Positions 38,571-49,177 of a stretch of 64,000 nucleotides of DNA are shown in pieces. How positions within the stretch are numbered: the first letter of the stretch is position 1; the number at the start of each line of letters is the position of its first letter. The position numbers were made by a program, and so were the translations under genes. This DNA is from Aquabacterium sp. (GTDB lineage Bacteria > Pseudomonadota > Gammaproteobacteria > Burkholderiales > Burkholderiaceae_C): the NCBI GenBank assembly GCA_023266355.1, contig JAHFQM010000003.1, forward strand, positions 310,001-374,000, written 5' to 3'. Below the pieces are notes generated by a model. It saw only the letters and a program-made list of their open reading frames with translations, ran no database searches and had not been told where the DNA came from.

Positions 38571-40301
38571 ATGGCCCAGATGCAACCCGCCCGCCCCACA
38601 GAGGGCGCCCGACGCTCGCTGCCCATGGGCGTTTCCGAATCCATGTCGGACGACGCCCAGCGCCTGCTCGACGAGCTCCACGTGCGCCAAGACGCCTTCG
38701 AGCAGCAGGCCCAGCTGGTGCGCCAGTTGCAGACCGCGCTGCAACGCTCCCAGGCCACCAACCAGGAGCTGGCCCTGGTCGCCGACCGCGTGACCGACGC
38801 CATCCTCATCTGCGATGCGCGCCGCTGCATCAGCTGGGTCAACCCCGCCTTCACGCGCCTGACCGGCTTCAGCCTGACCGAGTGCCACGGCCAGCTGCCC
38901 GAAGAGCTGCTCAGCGGCCCGCACACCGACGCCGCCATCGTCGCCCAGATCAACCAGAGCCTGGCGCAAGGCGCCAGCGTGGAGCGCCTGGAGGTCTGCC
39001 ACCACCGCAAGGACGGCGAGCCCTTCTGGGTGCGCCGCTCGGTGCAGCCCATCCACGGGCCGGACGGGCAGATCAACCGCTACATCGAGGTGCTGACCGA
39101 CATCTCCGACACCCGCCGCAGCGCCGCCGAGCACGCCCGCCGCCTGGAAGTGGAGGTCTCGCTCGCCGCCAAGATGGAATTCCTCTCGCGCATGAGCCAC
39201 AGCATGCGCTCGCCGCTCAACGCCATCCTCGGCTTCACGCAGCTGCTGGACATGGCCGACCCGGCCAGCCTGAACGAATCCCAGCAACGCCACCTGCAGC
39301 ACATCCACACCGCGGGGCACCAGATGCTGTCCCTGCTGGACCAGGCCCTGGAGTTCGCCCAACTCGACGACAAGGCCGTGGGCATCCGCCCGCAGCGCGT
39401 GGAGCTGGCGGTGCTGCTCAAGGAGATCCGCGCCGCGCTGGAAGACCAGGCCGCCGCCCACGACATCACCGTGGTGGTGGACTGCCCCTCGCTGACGGTG
39501 TGGGCCGACGCCAACCACACCCGCGCCATCTTGATGAACCTGGCCGTCAACGCCATCCAGTACAGCCCGCACGGCTCGACGGTGTGGCTCACCGGCAAGG
39601 CCGCCGCCGACGAGCGCCTGGGCGTCATCGAGGTGCGTGACCAGGGCTTCGGCATCGACCCCGGCGACATGCCGCGCCTGTTCCAGCCTTTCACGCGGCT
39701 GGAATCTGCCTCGCGCAGCCCGGCCACGGGCAACGGCCTGGGCCTGGCGGTGTCGCAGCGCCTGGCCGAGCTGATGCACGGCCGCATCGACGTCACCAGC
39801 ACCCTGGGCCACGGCAGCGTGTTCGCCCTGCGCCTGCCCTTGGCCGAGATGCCGGGTTCGGGCCGCGCTGGCGCCCAGGGCCGCGGCCAGGAGCCGGCCG
39901 TGATGCTGCCGCCGCTGCGCGTCGTGCACATCGAGGACAACGCCCTCAACCGCAGCTTGGTCGAGGCCGTGTTCGCGGCCTACCCGCAGGTGCGTTTGTT
40001 CTCGGCCGAAAACGCCGCCGAGGGCATGGCCGCCATCGAGAACACCCGCCCCGACGTGGCCCTGGTGGACATCAACCTGCCCGACGGCTCCGGCCTGGAC
40101 CTCTGCCGCCGCCTGCGCGCCCAGACCGAGTTCCGCAAACTGCCGCTGATCGCGCTCAGCGCCGACGCCCTGCCCGACCACATCGCCCGGGCCCTGCAGA
40201 CCGGCTTCAACCACTACCTGGTCAAGCCGCTGCAGATCCCGCGTCTGCTGGGCATCCTGGCCACGCTGCCGAGTGCGCAGGCCGCGCCGCCCATGCGCTG
40301 A
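38571..40301 (+). CDS. PAS-containing hybrid histidine kinase with receiver domain
   Basis: 576 residues, no transmembrane segment, so cytoplasmic. A coiled coil (residues 30-68) is followed by PAS (about 70-185, ITDISDTRR exit), DHp with H210 in SRMSHSMRSPLNAILGF, an HATPase domain with N-box NLAVNAIQYS and G-boxes, and a receiver whose phospho-acceptor is D500 in ALVDINLPDGSG. The residue after H210 is serine where the HisKA consensus has glutamate or aspartate, a base needed for autophosphorylation. No output domain follows the receiver. GAGGAG precedes ATG 38571. Confidence 0.9.
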   Translation: MAQMQPARPTEGARRSLPMGVSESMSDDAQRLLDELHVRQDAFEQQAQLVRQLQTALQRSQATNQELALVADRVTDAILICDARRCISWVNPAFTRLTGFSLTECHGQLPEELLSGPHTDAAIVAQINQSLAQGASVERLEVCHHRKDGEPFWVRRSVQPIHGPDGQINRYIEVLTDISDTRRSAAEHARRLEVEVSLAAKMEFLSRMSHSMRSPLNAILGFTQLLDMADPASLNESQQRHLQHIHTAGHQMLSLLDQALEFAQLDDKAVGIRPQRVELAVLLKEIRAALEDQAAAHDITVVVDCPSLTVWADANHTRAILMNLAVNAIQYSPHGSTVWLTGKAAADERLGVIEVRDQGFGIDPGDMPRLFQPFTRLESASRSPATGNGLGLAVSQRLAELMHGRIDVTSTLGHGSVFALRLPLAEMPGSGRAGAQGRGQEPAVMLPPLRVVHIEDNALNRSLVEAVFAAYPQVRLFSAENAAEGMAAIENTRPDVALVDINLPDGSGLDLCRRLRAQTEFRKLPLIALSADALPDHIARALQTGFNHYLVKPLQIPRLLGILATLPSAQAAPPMR

Positions 40302-40360
40302 GGCTCACCGAGGCCTGTTGAGGCCGACCAGCGCCCCAGGACCAGCCAGGGCGCTCCATG

Positions 40361-40393
40361 AAAAAAGCCGGGCACGCAGCCCGGCTTTTGTTT
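40361..40393. terminator. Bidirectional rho-independent terminator
   Basis: AAAAAA, then GCCGGGC-ACGCA-GCCCGGC (40367-40385), then TTTTGTTT. It lies 60 bp after the hybrid kinase and 30 bp beyond the end of the type XI cargo gene on the opposite strand, and serves both. Confidence 0.92.
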
Positions 40394-40422
40394 GGCGACA
40401 GCGGTCGGACCAGCAAGCCTGA

Positions 40423-41595
40423 TCAGCGGGCTTGTTCTTGCCTGTAGGTGATGAACGCGTCGGTGTACTTGCCGTTGGTGTAACCGTCGGCCTTGGTTTT
40501 GACCACATCGGCCACACCTGCGGCAGCCTGCGCGTTCGAACCAAAGAAGGCACCTTGCACCGAGCCCGAGATCGAGCGGGCGTCGGCCGCCTGCACGCTG
40601 GTAGAGCGGAAGGTGCTGCCCACCACATCGCCGGTGAAGGTGAAGCCCACCTGGCCGGCCAATTGCGTGCCGCCCGTGGTCGTGGGGGTCGCGATGACCT
40701 TGCCGTCCACACCCGAACCGAACTGGCCAGCCGTGATCTTACCTTGGCCGAAGTCGATCGTCATGGTCACGGTTTGCGAGCCGTCGTAAGTGCGGCCCTG
40801 GTAGGTAGCTTGGACGTTGCTGCGGTTCAGTGCGTCCATGCCGGCGGCCGGCGTGGTCACGCCCCAGAACGCGAAGATGTCCTTGCTCACCCTGGTTTCG
40901 CCGGTCACGTACTGGTACACGCCGGACAGGCGGGCCACCTCCACCACGTCGGTGATGCCGGAGCCATCGTCAGCGCCCTTGCGGCTGGTGTACAGGACGC
41001 GTTGGCCACCGTTGTCATACCCGTAGTAGGCGCCATCGTTGAACATCCGGCCGGAGTCAGCCTCGAACGAGCCGCCATTCAGCGCCTCGTTGAACATTTG
41101 CATGCTGTTGGGCTCCCAGTCCACGCGCAGCACCGCCGCTGCTTGCTCACGGCTGCCATCCGAGAGGCTCACCGGCCGCGTGACGAAGGAAGAACGGTCG
41201 GGCGCCACATAAGGTGCCGAGGGGTCGCGCTCGCCCTGGGTGTCGACGAACACACCGAAACCGCACAGCGCACCGCTGGCGCACAGCGGCACGGCCACCG
41301 GCGGGTTGGGGGTGGGGTTCGGCGTCGGGGTGGGGTCCACGTTGCCGATGGGGCGGTACAGGTCACCACGCGGCGCCAGGGTCACCACCGGCGTGTTCGG
41401 ACCGGCCGCAGGAGGTTCGAACTGCTCCCACACGCCCCAGCTGTTCACCGAGTCCTGCGCGATGCTCACCTCACCGTACAGGCGGGTGCGTTCCAGATCG
41501 GCCTGGCTGGGACCCGCGTGGGCCTGGGTGGTGCACACAGCGGCACAAACAGCGGCACAAGCGGCCACCAGGGGATGAAGGCGAATCGTCGTCAT
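40423..41595 (-). CDS. Type XI secretion cargo: TbpB-like/transferrin-binding-like beta-barrel protein
   Basis: 390 residues. Signal peptide with cleavage after TQAHA (about residue 26); cysteines at 13 and 17-21 give a poor lipobox, so it may be secreted rather than lipidated. The C-terminal 150 residues repeat the pattern of Slam-dependent proteins: an eight-stranded barrel with TMTIDFGQGKITAGQF, VGFTFTGDVVGSTF and the final SGSVQGAFFGSNAQ (compare GxFYGPxA of TbpB). A proline-rich segment (PTPTPNPTPNPPV) separates a handle domain. GGAGTATTC ahead of ATG 41595 supports the start. It follows the Slam gene by 29 bp. Ligand unknown; hemophilin-like heme capture is one option. Confidence 0.8.
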   Translation of the reverse strand: MTTIRLHPLVAACAAVCAAVCTTQAHAGPSQADLERTRLYGEVSIAQDSVNSWGVWEQFEPPAAGPNTPVVTLAPRGDLYRPIGNVDPTPTPNPTPNPPVAVPLCASGALCGFGVFVDTQGERDPSAPYVAPDRSSFVTRPVSLSDGSREQAAAVLRVDWEPNSMQMFNEALNGGSFEADSGRMFNDGAYYGYDNGGQRVLYTSRKGADDGSGITDVVEVARLSGVYQYVTGETRVSKDIFAFWGVTTPAAGMDALNRSNVQATYQGRTYDGSQTVTMTIDFGQGKITAGQFGSGVDGKVIATPTTTGGTQLAGQVGFTFTGDVVGSTFRSTSVQAADARSISGSVQGAFFGSNAQAAAGVADVVKTKADGYTNGKYTDAFITYRQEQAR

Positions 41596-41624
41596 GGTGA
41601 ATACTCCGGTTGCAATGTGGTGGC

Positions 41625-42929
41625 TCAGAACGTGCGACTGAGGTTGATGAACGCGGTGTCACGGTCGTAGCCGTACAGGCTCACATTCGAGCGGTTGTGC
41701 ACATTGGCCAGCGTGGCCGACAACTGCCATTTCTGCAGCCAGCCTTCGAGGAAGGCATAGCTCGCGCCCACTTCGTTGCGGCGCTCCAGTTCACGACGGG
41801 CCACGTCGAACACGGGCTCCACGCCGTCGTAGCGGGCGTTGCGGATGGCGCTGCGCGCGAAGAAGTCGATGCCGGCCCACTGGATGCGGCCACCCACGAA
41901 CACTTCGTGGCCCTGGTTGCTGAAGCGGTCTTCGCGGGTGTTCTCCACGAAGGTGCGCACACCGCCTTGCACGGACGCCTGGGTGCCGATCAGGCGGCCA
42001 TAGCTCACGCCAAAGCTGCGGAACTGACCTTGGCGGCCGCCATCGGTCGGGCGCGAGAAGCTGCGTTGCGACACCAGCAGGTCCGTGGTGATCTCGCCGC
42101 CCAGGCCACGCACGGTGATCGTCGGGTTCAGGGAGGTGTAGAGACCCAGCTCGCGGCCCCCGAAGGTGATGTGGTCCACCTGCAGGTTCAGGTTGCCGCG
42201 GAAACCCTGGCCGACGATCAGGCCCGGGCCGGTGGCCAGGCTCAGGACGCCGAGGTTGTATTCGCTGAAGTTGTGATAACCCTTGTGGTACGCGTTGACC
42301 GAGCTGATCCACTGGAAGCGGCCCGTGGATTCGCCGATGCGCACGGGCGCCGGTTTCTGCCAGGTGTGCTGCACGCCGGCTTGGGCGGTGTAGCCCCAGT
42401 CCGACTTGGACAGGAACTGCGAGTTCAGGGTGAGCAAACCGTTGGCCGACGAGCCCAGCACGGCGTTGTCCGGGCCTGCGTTGACGTTGCTGTCGTACAG
42501 CAGGCCCACGCTGGTGTTGATCTCCCACTTGTGCGGCTTGCCCTGCGCGATGGTTTGCTCCAACTCCATCTGCTTGACGAAGCTGAGCACCGACAGGCGC
42601 ACGTTTTCAGGGGTGCGGGGATCGTCCAGCACGCGCTGGGCCTCGGCACGCGCACGCTCGTAGTTCAAGGTGCGGTAGTAGGCCACGGCCAGCTCCAGGC
42701 GGGCGCGGTTCAGGCTGGGGTTGGCCGACAGCAGAGATTCCAGGGTGTCGATGGCGCTGTAGGGCTCACCGGTTTCGCGCTGGTAGAGGCCCAGGCGGTA
42801 TTGCGCTTCGGTGGCGGCGGCATCGGCCGAGCCTTGGGTGCCTTGCGCTTGGGCCGCGCAGGCACTGGCGACCAGGGCCGCGATCAGGGAGCAACGGGCA
42901 GTGCGGCGTGCGCCGGACGTCGAAAACAT
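41625..42929 (-). CDS. Slam (surface lipoprotein assembly modulator, DUF560) outer-membrane translocon
   Basis: 434 residues. A signal peptide (cleavage near ACAAQA) is followed by a TPR region (ATEAQYRLGLYQRETGEPYS, then ARLELAVAYYRTLNYERARA) and a C-terminal barrel of alternating strands ending in INLSRTF with terminal phenylalanine, as for BAM substrates. This is the Slam architecture that moves TbpB-like cargo across the outer membrane (type XI secretion). GGAGGAAAAATTC precedes ATG 42929. The next gene on the same strand is a matching cargo protein. Confidence 0.87.
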   Translation of the reverse strand: MFSTSGARRTARCSLIAALVASACAAQAQGTQGSADAAATEAQYRLGLYQRETGEPYSAIDTLESLLSANPSLNRARLELAVAYYRTLNYERARAEAQRVLDDPRTPENVRLSVLSFVKQMELEQTIAQGKPHKWEINTSVGLLYDSNVNAGPDNAVLGSSANGLLTLNSQFLSKSDWGYTAQAGVQHTWQKPAPVRIGESTGRFQWISSVNAYHKGYHNFSEYNLGVLSLATGPGLIVGQGFRGNLNLQVDHITFGGRELGLYTSLNPTITVRGLGGEITTDLLVSQRSFSRPTDGGRQGQFRSFGVSYGRLIGTQASVQGGVRTFVENTREDRFSNQGHEVFVGGRIQWAGIDFFARSAIRNARYDGVEPVFDVARRELERRNEVGASYAFLEGWLQKWQLSATLANVHNRSNVSLYGYDRDTAFINLSRTF

Positions 42930-43038
42930 GGAATTTTTCCTCCGTGATGTCCCTCTGTGCGAGGGTTTTTGATCAGCAACTGTTTGTAAATTCGTGCGAA
43001 GTATGCGCGGGACGGGTCATTTTGTGGCGAATGTCGCC

Positions 43039-43063
43039 CCCCTGATTCCAAGGGGATCAGGGG
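43039..43063. promoter_or_regulatory. Perfect 8-bp hairpin upstream of the Slam operon
   Basis: CCCCTGAT (43039-43046) and ATCAGGGG (43056-43063) with a 9-nt loop, in the 210-bp spacer between the M14 peptidase and the Slam gene. It could end transcription of the peptidase or be a control site of the Slam operon. There is no U-tract in either direction. Confidence 0.4.
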
Positions 43064-43140
43064 TCCATGGCGGAACAATGTCACACCCTGTACGGGCAGG
43101 GGTATCCCTAGAAAGCACCTACACCCAGTTGGGTCAATGC

Positions 43141-44067
43141 TCAGCCCGCGCCCAGGCGCTCGGCCGTCCAGCGCAGCAGGTCCAACCACATCTGGCGGAT
43201 CTCGGCTTCCTGCGGCGTGCGCAGCGCGCTGGGCAACTCGATGGTGACGACCGGCACCTTCTTGTGCACGCCGCCGTAGTTGCCCAGGCTGCCGGGGAAG
43301 ATGCCGACCTGGTCCAGGTAGAGGCGCCCCAGGCGCTGCGGCGCCACGGTGGGGCCGTCGAAATCGAGCACGCCGTAGGGCGCGTGCACCGAAACGATCA
43401 GGTCGGGCTTCCAGCGCTCCATCTCGTCGTGCAACCAGCGGGATTCGGGCTCCGACAGGGGCTTGGGGCCCGGGTAGCGGCGCGGGTCGCTGCGGGTGCG
43501 TTTGCTCCAGTAGGCTGGCGCCTCCTTGTCCCAGCCAGGCGTGGGGAAGTTGCGGTTGAGGTCCACCCCGCGGGCGTTGGTGCGCGTGGGCTTGTCCAGC
43601 AGCATGCCGTCGGGGTTCATCAGGGGCACGAAGCGCCAGTGGATGTTGGACGGGGTCTCCATGGCCGCGCCGATCCAGTGCAGCACCAGGGCGGTGGACG
43701 AGAGCTCGTCGCCATGGATGCCGCCCAGCACCAGCACGCGCAGCCGCGACGACACGGCCGACACATCGCGCTGCAGCAAAGGCCGCCCCTGCACCGACAC
43801 GGCCGCGCCCGGGGCCAACTGGGCGCGGGCGCACACGGTGCGCGAGACATTGGGCAGGCGGTGCGAGAGCTGGTCGCACAGCGACATGGGCGTCAGCGGC
43901 TCGATCGCTTTCGGCGGGGCCGAGATCACCGCGCCCGGTGTGCGGGCGGGGGCGGCGATGGCAGAGGTGGTGGCCACCATCACCAGCATCGGCACCCACA
44001 TCGGCACCAGCACCGCCGCCACGGGTCGGCCAAAGGGGGGCAGCAGGATTCGCTCAAGCACTCGCAT
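43141..44067 (-). CDS. M14-family zinc carboxypeptidase/amidase (MpaA-like)
   Basis: 308 residues. A hydrophobic stretch at residues 16-38 is a signal peptide or anchor. The zinc site HGDE in LVLGGIHGDELSSTA gives two ligands and SVHAPYG the third; the catalytic glutamate is in VTIELPSAL, and the substrate arginine region is DLNRNFPT. The pattern is closest to murein peptide amidases, which cut the L-Ala-gamma-D-Glu peptides; a different peptide substrate in the periplasm is possible. ATG 44067 is preferred over the frame opening at 44079. Confidence 0.85.
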   Translation of the reverse strand: MRVLERILLPPFGRPVAAVLVPMWVPMLVMVATTSAIAAPARTPGAVISAPPKAIEPLTPMSLCDQLSHRLPNVSRTVCARAQLAPGAAVSVQGRPLLQRDVSAVSSRLRVLVLGGIHGDELSSTALVLHWIGAAMETPSNIHWRFVPLMNPDGMLLDKPTRTNARGVDLNRNFPTPGWDKEAPAYWSKRTRSDPRRYPGPKPLSEPESRWLHDEMERWKPDLIVSVHAPYGVLDFDGPTVAPQRLGRLYLDQVGIFPGSLGNYGGVHKKVPVVTIELPSALRTPQEAEIRQMWLDLLRWTAERLGAG

Positions 44068-44133
44068 GGTGCAGATCATGCCCCGAAACGGGCGGCACCC
44101 TGCAGGCTCCGGCAGGCCCCAGGCTGACCCCGC

Positions 44134-44709
44134 TCAGCGCGCCAGCGACTTCAGCGCCTGCTTGATGCCGTCGCTCACCGAGGCATCGGGCGGCAGCTGC
44201 TTGAGCGCAGCCTGAGCCTCCTTGTCGGAGTAGCCCAGCGCGATCAGGGCCTGCAGGATGTCGCCCTGCGCATCGCTCGTGGCGGCCCAGCCGGGCGTGG
44301 CCAGCGCGGGCGCCAGCTTGCCCTTGAGCTCCAGCAGCAGGCGCTCGGCCGTCTTCTTGCCGATGCCCGGCACCTTGACCAGGCGCGAGGCGTCTTGCGC
44401 CGAGACGGCCTGGGCCAGCTCCTCGGTGTTCAGGCCGGACAGCAGCGCCAGCGCGATGCGCGGGCCCACGCCGGTGATCTTGACCAGCTCGCGGAAAGAC
44501 TCCCGCTCACCCGCCGTCAGGAAGCCGAACAGCAGTTGGGCGTCCTCGCGGACGATGAACTGCGTCAGCAGCGTCACCTTGGCGCCCAGCTCGGGCAGGT
44601 TGTAGAAGGTGCTCATGGGCACCTGCACCTCGTAGCCCACGCCGTGCACATCCACCAGCACGAAGGGCGGGGCCTTGCCGGCGAGTTCGCCGACCAGTCG
44701 GGAGATCAT
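44134..44709 (-). CDS. ruvA: Holliday junction branch migration protein RuvA
   Basis: 191 residues, usual size. Domain I has [20 protein letters not shown], domain II the helix-hairpin-helix repeats ([16 protein letters not shown] and [18 protein letters not shown]), and domain III the C-terminal [17 protein letters not shown] that contacts RuvB. RuvA tetramers hold four-way junctions while RuvB drives migration. Its ATG overlaps the stop of the NarL-type regulator upstream (ATGA, 44706-44709), so it is translated with a two-component system. Neither ruvB nor ruvC is adjacent. Confidence 0.97.
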   Translation of the reverse strand: MISRLVGELAGKAPPFVLVDVHGVGYEVQVPMSTFYNLPELGAKVTLLTQFIVREDAQLLFGFLTAGERESFRELVKITGVGPRIALALLSGLNTEELAQAVSAQDASRLVKVPGIGKKTAERLLLELKGKLAPALATPGWAATSDAQGDILQALIALGYSDKEAQAALKQLPPDASVSDGIKQALKSLAR

Positions 44710-45368
44710 CGGCGGAACAGGCCCAGTCGTTGCGCTTCCAGCGCGGCTTCGGCGCGCGAAGACACGTTGAGCTTGCGGTAGATCTGCTTGACGTAGTCGG
44801 CGATCGTGTGGCGCGACAGGTTGAGCTGCACACCGATCTCGGGCAGCGTGAAGCCCTTGGCCACGCGCAACAGCACCTCGTTTTCACGGTCGGTGAGCTG
44901 CACGTGCGGCGTGACCGTGTCCGGCTGCAACGGCGGTTGCATGCGCGATTGCGCCGTGAAGTACTGGATCACGCGGCGCGCGATGGACGGAGACAGCGGC
45001 GGCTCGCCCTGGCTGATGCGGTGCAGCTGCTCGGCGAGCTGCTCGCGCGACTGTTCTTTCAGCAGGTAGCCGAAGGCGCCGGCCTGCAGGGCGGGGAAGA
45101 GGTGGTCGTCGTCGTCGTGGATGGTGACCACGACCGATTGCACGTCAGGCTGCTTCTCGCGCAGGGCCTGCACCACCTCGACGCCGGAGCCATCGGGCAG
45201 GCCCAGGTCGACCATGGCCACGTCGAAGCGCACGGCATTGACCAACTCCAGCGCGTCGTGGATGCGTGCGCTTTCGCTGATCTGCGCCCCGGGGAACACC
45301 TGCAGCGCCAGCGTCTTGAGCCAGGCTCGGATCTCGGGCAGGTCTTCAAGAAGGAGGATTTGCTTCAT
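44706..45368 (-). CDS. NarL/LuxR-family response regulator
   Basis: 220 residues. Receiver domain: acidic LLEDLP, phospho-acceptor aspartate in [15 protein letters not shown], and lysine in GYLLKEQ. The LuxR helix-turn-helix follows: [56 protein letters not shown]. The sensor kinase gene directly upstream (86-bp gap) is its likely partner. ATG 45368 is the first residue of the receiver. Confidence 0.92.
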   Translation of the reverse strand: MKQILLLEDLPEIRAWLKTLALQVFPGAQISESARIHDALELVNAVRFDVAMVDLGLPDGSGVEVVQALREKQPDVQSVVVTIHDDDDHLFPALQAGAFGYLLKEQSREQLAEQLHRISQGEPPLSPSIARRVIQYFTAQSRMQPPLQPDTVTPHVQLTDRENEVLLRVAKGFTLPEIGVQLNLSRHTIADYVKQIYRKLNVSSRAEAALEAQRLGLFRR

Positions 45369-45454
45369 GGATGGGGGCCTCGCTACGCTTCAAAAATTGA
45401 CGTTGATGAGAAACATTGTCCACGCGAACCGTGTCCGGCGCCAGACGCGCTCGT

Positions 45455-47512
45455 TCAGGAGCCGAGACGATGCGACAAAACCTGTTGCATCGTGGCGATT
45501 TCCAGCGGCAAGGTCAGCCGGATGACGGTGCCGAACCCCGGGCCGGACTCGACCAGGCACTGCCCGTTGAGCTGCTTGGCACGGTGCTTCATGCTGGTCA
45601 TGCCGTGGCCGCGGTCGAGGCGGCCATCGAGCTCCATCGGGATGCCCTTGCCGTTGTCCTGGATGACGAGGGTGAAGACGTGGTTCGCCAGGTCCACGTC
45701 GGCCGTGATGACCACGTGCGAGGCACCGCTGTGCTTGATGATGTTGCTGACGGCCTCGCGCACGATGCGGGTGGTCTGCACATAGGTGCGCGACGACAGC
45801 GGCTCTTCGATGGTGTCGTGGGGGTTGCGCCATTCGCACTCGATGCCGGCTTGCCCCAGGCGGGACACCACCTCGCTGCGCCAGTCGGCCATCGAGTCGG
45901 ACAGCACCATGGGCCGGCCCGTGAGGCCGCGCACTGACAGGCGCATTTCTTCCAGCGCCTCGCGCGCCAGGGTGGAGATGCGGTCGTTGTCCGAGGTGTG
46001 GACGATGGTCAGCAGCTTGGCACCCAGGTCGTCGTGCAGGTCGCCGGCGATGCGCTTGCGCTCCTTCTCGGCGATCTGGTCCACGCGCAACTCGGCGATC
46101 TGGTTGAAGTTGCGCTCGATCTCGACGCTGATTTCCTGCACGCGGCGCTCCAGGTGCGCGCGCGCGCCCTCTGCCGATTGCAGCGCCCGCGCATACACCT
46201 GGATGAGGCGCACGCCCACCGCCGCGTACAGCAGCGGCATCACGAAATGGGTGATGTGCAGGCCGCCGCTTTGCAGCAGGCCGCTCTGGTAGGACAGCTC
46301 GATGCCCAGCACCGCCGCCACCACGCCGAGCGCAGCGCACATCAGCCAGAACTCGGCGCGCCGGCCCCGGCCCGTGACCCACAGGAAGTGGCCGATGGCC
46401 AGGAAGAGCTCCAGCGTGAACACCCCGAACCAGACGCGGGCACCCAGGAAGAGCTGGTCCACGCCCAGCAGCAGCAGGCTCAGGGGCAGCAACAGGCACT
46501 GCGCCCACAGCAACAGGTTGACGCGCTGGTTCCAGACCTGCTGGCCCGGATCACGCAGGCCGATGCCGGCGTAGCCCATCAGGAACTTCACCGCGAAGGC
46601 CGTCATGGGCGCCATCATGATGGCGATCAGCACCTCCATGGCGTCGTTGGGCACGGGCAGGTCGGCGCGCCAGAAGCGGCCCGTCATCAAGGCCCAGCCC
46701 AGGGTCAGCAGACCGAAATAAAGCATGTAGTGCAGCCGGCGCACCCAGGCCAGGCCGAGCGAGAACACGCCCATCACGACCAGCACGCCGCCCATGATCT
46801 GGGACAGGGTGGTGGTCCAGAGCGTTTGCTCGTCGGCCATCTGGCGCACCTCGGACATCGGCCCGACGTGCACCGCCGCCAGCCCGCCGGCGCGTTGCCG
46901 TGCCGTCACGCGGTGGATGGGGTAGCCCGCGACCTTGACGTCCAGCACATTGCCGGTGGGGCGCAGCAAGGCCGCCGGCAAGGGCACGACGTGGGAGCCG
47001 AAACAGTCGCGCGCATAGGGCTCGACCATGCGGCCGCTGCGGAACACGACCGCGCCATTGAGCTGCACCTCGACGCTGGAGCAGGCCCGGTCGATCAGTG
47101 CGGCCAGCAAGGTGTCGGCCGGGGCGCCGTCGGCGAAGGTCAGCGGGAAGCGGTACCAGACGCCGCCCTTGTAACCCGGCTGAGAACGCGACCACTCGTC
47201 GGGCAGGTTGACGGGCTTGCCGGCCACTTGCGCGATGGCGGGCGCCGGGAAATGGGCGCCGCTGTCGGGCACGGCCCAGGCCTGGCGCAAGGCATGGACA
47301 TCGCCGTCGGACGCCATGTGCGCGTCAGGGCGGCTCAGGCGCGAGGCCTCCTGGTTCAGCGCCAGCAGGCCCACGGCCACCACGGCCGCCAGGGCCAGGC
47401 CGAGCAGCACCCAGACCTGCTTGGGGGCCATGCCCAGCAAGGACGCCGCAACGGGTGCCGGCACAGGCGTGGATGCCGATGTGGCCGAGGGCGCCGGGGC
47501 TTGTGCCCGCAT
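45455..47512 (-). CDS. 7TMR-DISM-type sensor histidine kinase (HPK7/NarX-like)
   Basis: About 685 residues. One N-terminal membrane helix (WVLLGLALAAVVAVGLLAL) leads to a periplasmic jelly-roll domain with WYRFPLTFADG and SVEVQLNGAVVFRSG, then seven membrane helices, a coiled coil, and a HisKA_3 kinase with KRIAGDLHDDLGAKLLTI (phospho-histidine in LHDD) and HATPase boxes REAVSNIIKHS and GHGMTSM. Such 7TMR-DISM receptors sense small ligands outside the cell. The start is uncertain: ATG 47512 is used, but TTG/GTG codons up to 47617 also keep the frame open. The downstream NarL regulator is its likely partner. Confidence 0.85.
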   Translation of the reverse strand: MRAQAPAPSATSASTPVPAPVAASLLGMAPKQVWVLLGLALAAVVAVGLLALNQEASRLSRPDAHMASDGDVHALRQAWAVPDSGAHFPAPAIAQVAGKPVNLPDEWSRSQPGYKGGVWYRFPLTFADGAPADTLLAALIDRACSSVEVQLNGAVVFRSGRMVEPYARDCFGSHVVPLPAALLRPTGNVLDVKVAGYPIHRVTARQRAGGLAAVHVGPMSEVRQMADEQTLWTTTLSQIMGGVLVVMGVFSLGLAWVRRLHYMLYFGLLTLGWALMTGRFWRADLPVPNDAMEVLIAIMMAPMTAFAVKFLMGYAGIGLRDPGQQVWNQRVNLLLWAQCLLLPLSLLLLGVDQLFLGARVWFGVFTLELFLAIGHFLWVTGRGRRAEFWLMCAALGVVAAVLGIELSYQSGLLQSGGLHITHFVMPLLYAAVGVRLIQVYARALQSAEGARAHLERRVQEISVEIERNFNQIAELRVDQIAEKERKRIAGDLHDDLGAKLLTIVHTSDNDRISTLAREALEEMRLSVRGLTGRPMVLSDSMADWRSEVVSRLGQAGIECEWRNPHDTIEEPLSSRTYVQTTRIVREAVSNIIKHSGASHVVITADVDLANHVFTLVIQDNGKGIPMELDGRLDRGHGMTSMKHRAKQLNGQCLVESGPGFGTVIRLTLPLEIATMQQVLSHRLGS

Positions 47513-47620
47513 GAGCACGTGGCCGCACCGAGACCACCAACGAGACAACAGGTTCAAAAGGACTCTCCACCAGCCCGGGCGTGCGCGGCGCACACGCTCA
47601 AACACCCATTCTCGCAAGAG

Positions 47621-48778
<1,158 letters not shown>

Positions 48779-49177
48779 CAAACGCCACCGCGACACCCTG
48801 CCCCGCCACAAGGTGGCCCGCTGGGTCAAGGCCGCGCTCGACACCGATGCCGAGATCGCCGTGCGCATCGTGGACGCCGAAGAGGGCCAGGCCCTCAACA
48901 AAGACTTCCGCAAGAAGAACTACGCCACCAACGTGCTGACCTTCGACTACGCGCAAGAGCCCGTGGTGATGGCCGACCTCATCATTTGTGCGCCCGTCAT
49001 CGAGCAGGAAGCCGTTGAGCAGGGCAAGACGCTGGAGGCGCACTACGCCCACATGCTGGTCCACGGCACCCTGCACGCGCAGGGCTGGGACCACATGAAG
49101 AAGAAGGAAGCCGAGGCCATGGAAGCGCGGGAGCGCGAGATCCTGGCCGCCCTCGGGTTTGCCGACCCCTACGAGGA

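Noticed and set aside
45998..47620. N-terminal extension of PhoH by about 540 codons
   Set aside because: It lies antisense to the sensor kinase, which has complete membrane and kinase domains; PhoH family homology starts only after 47621.
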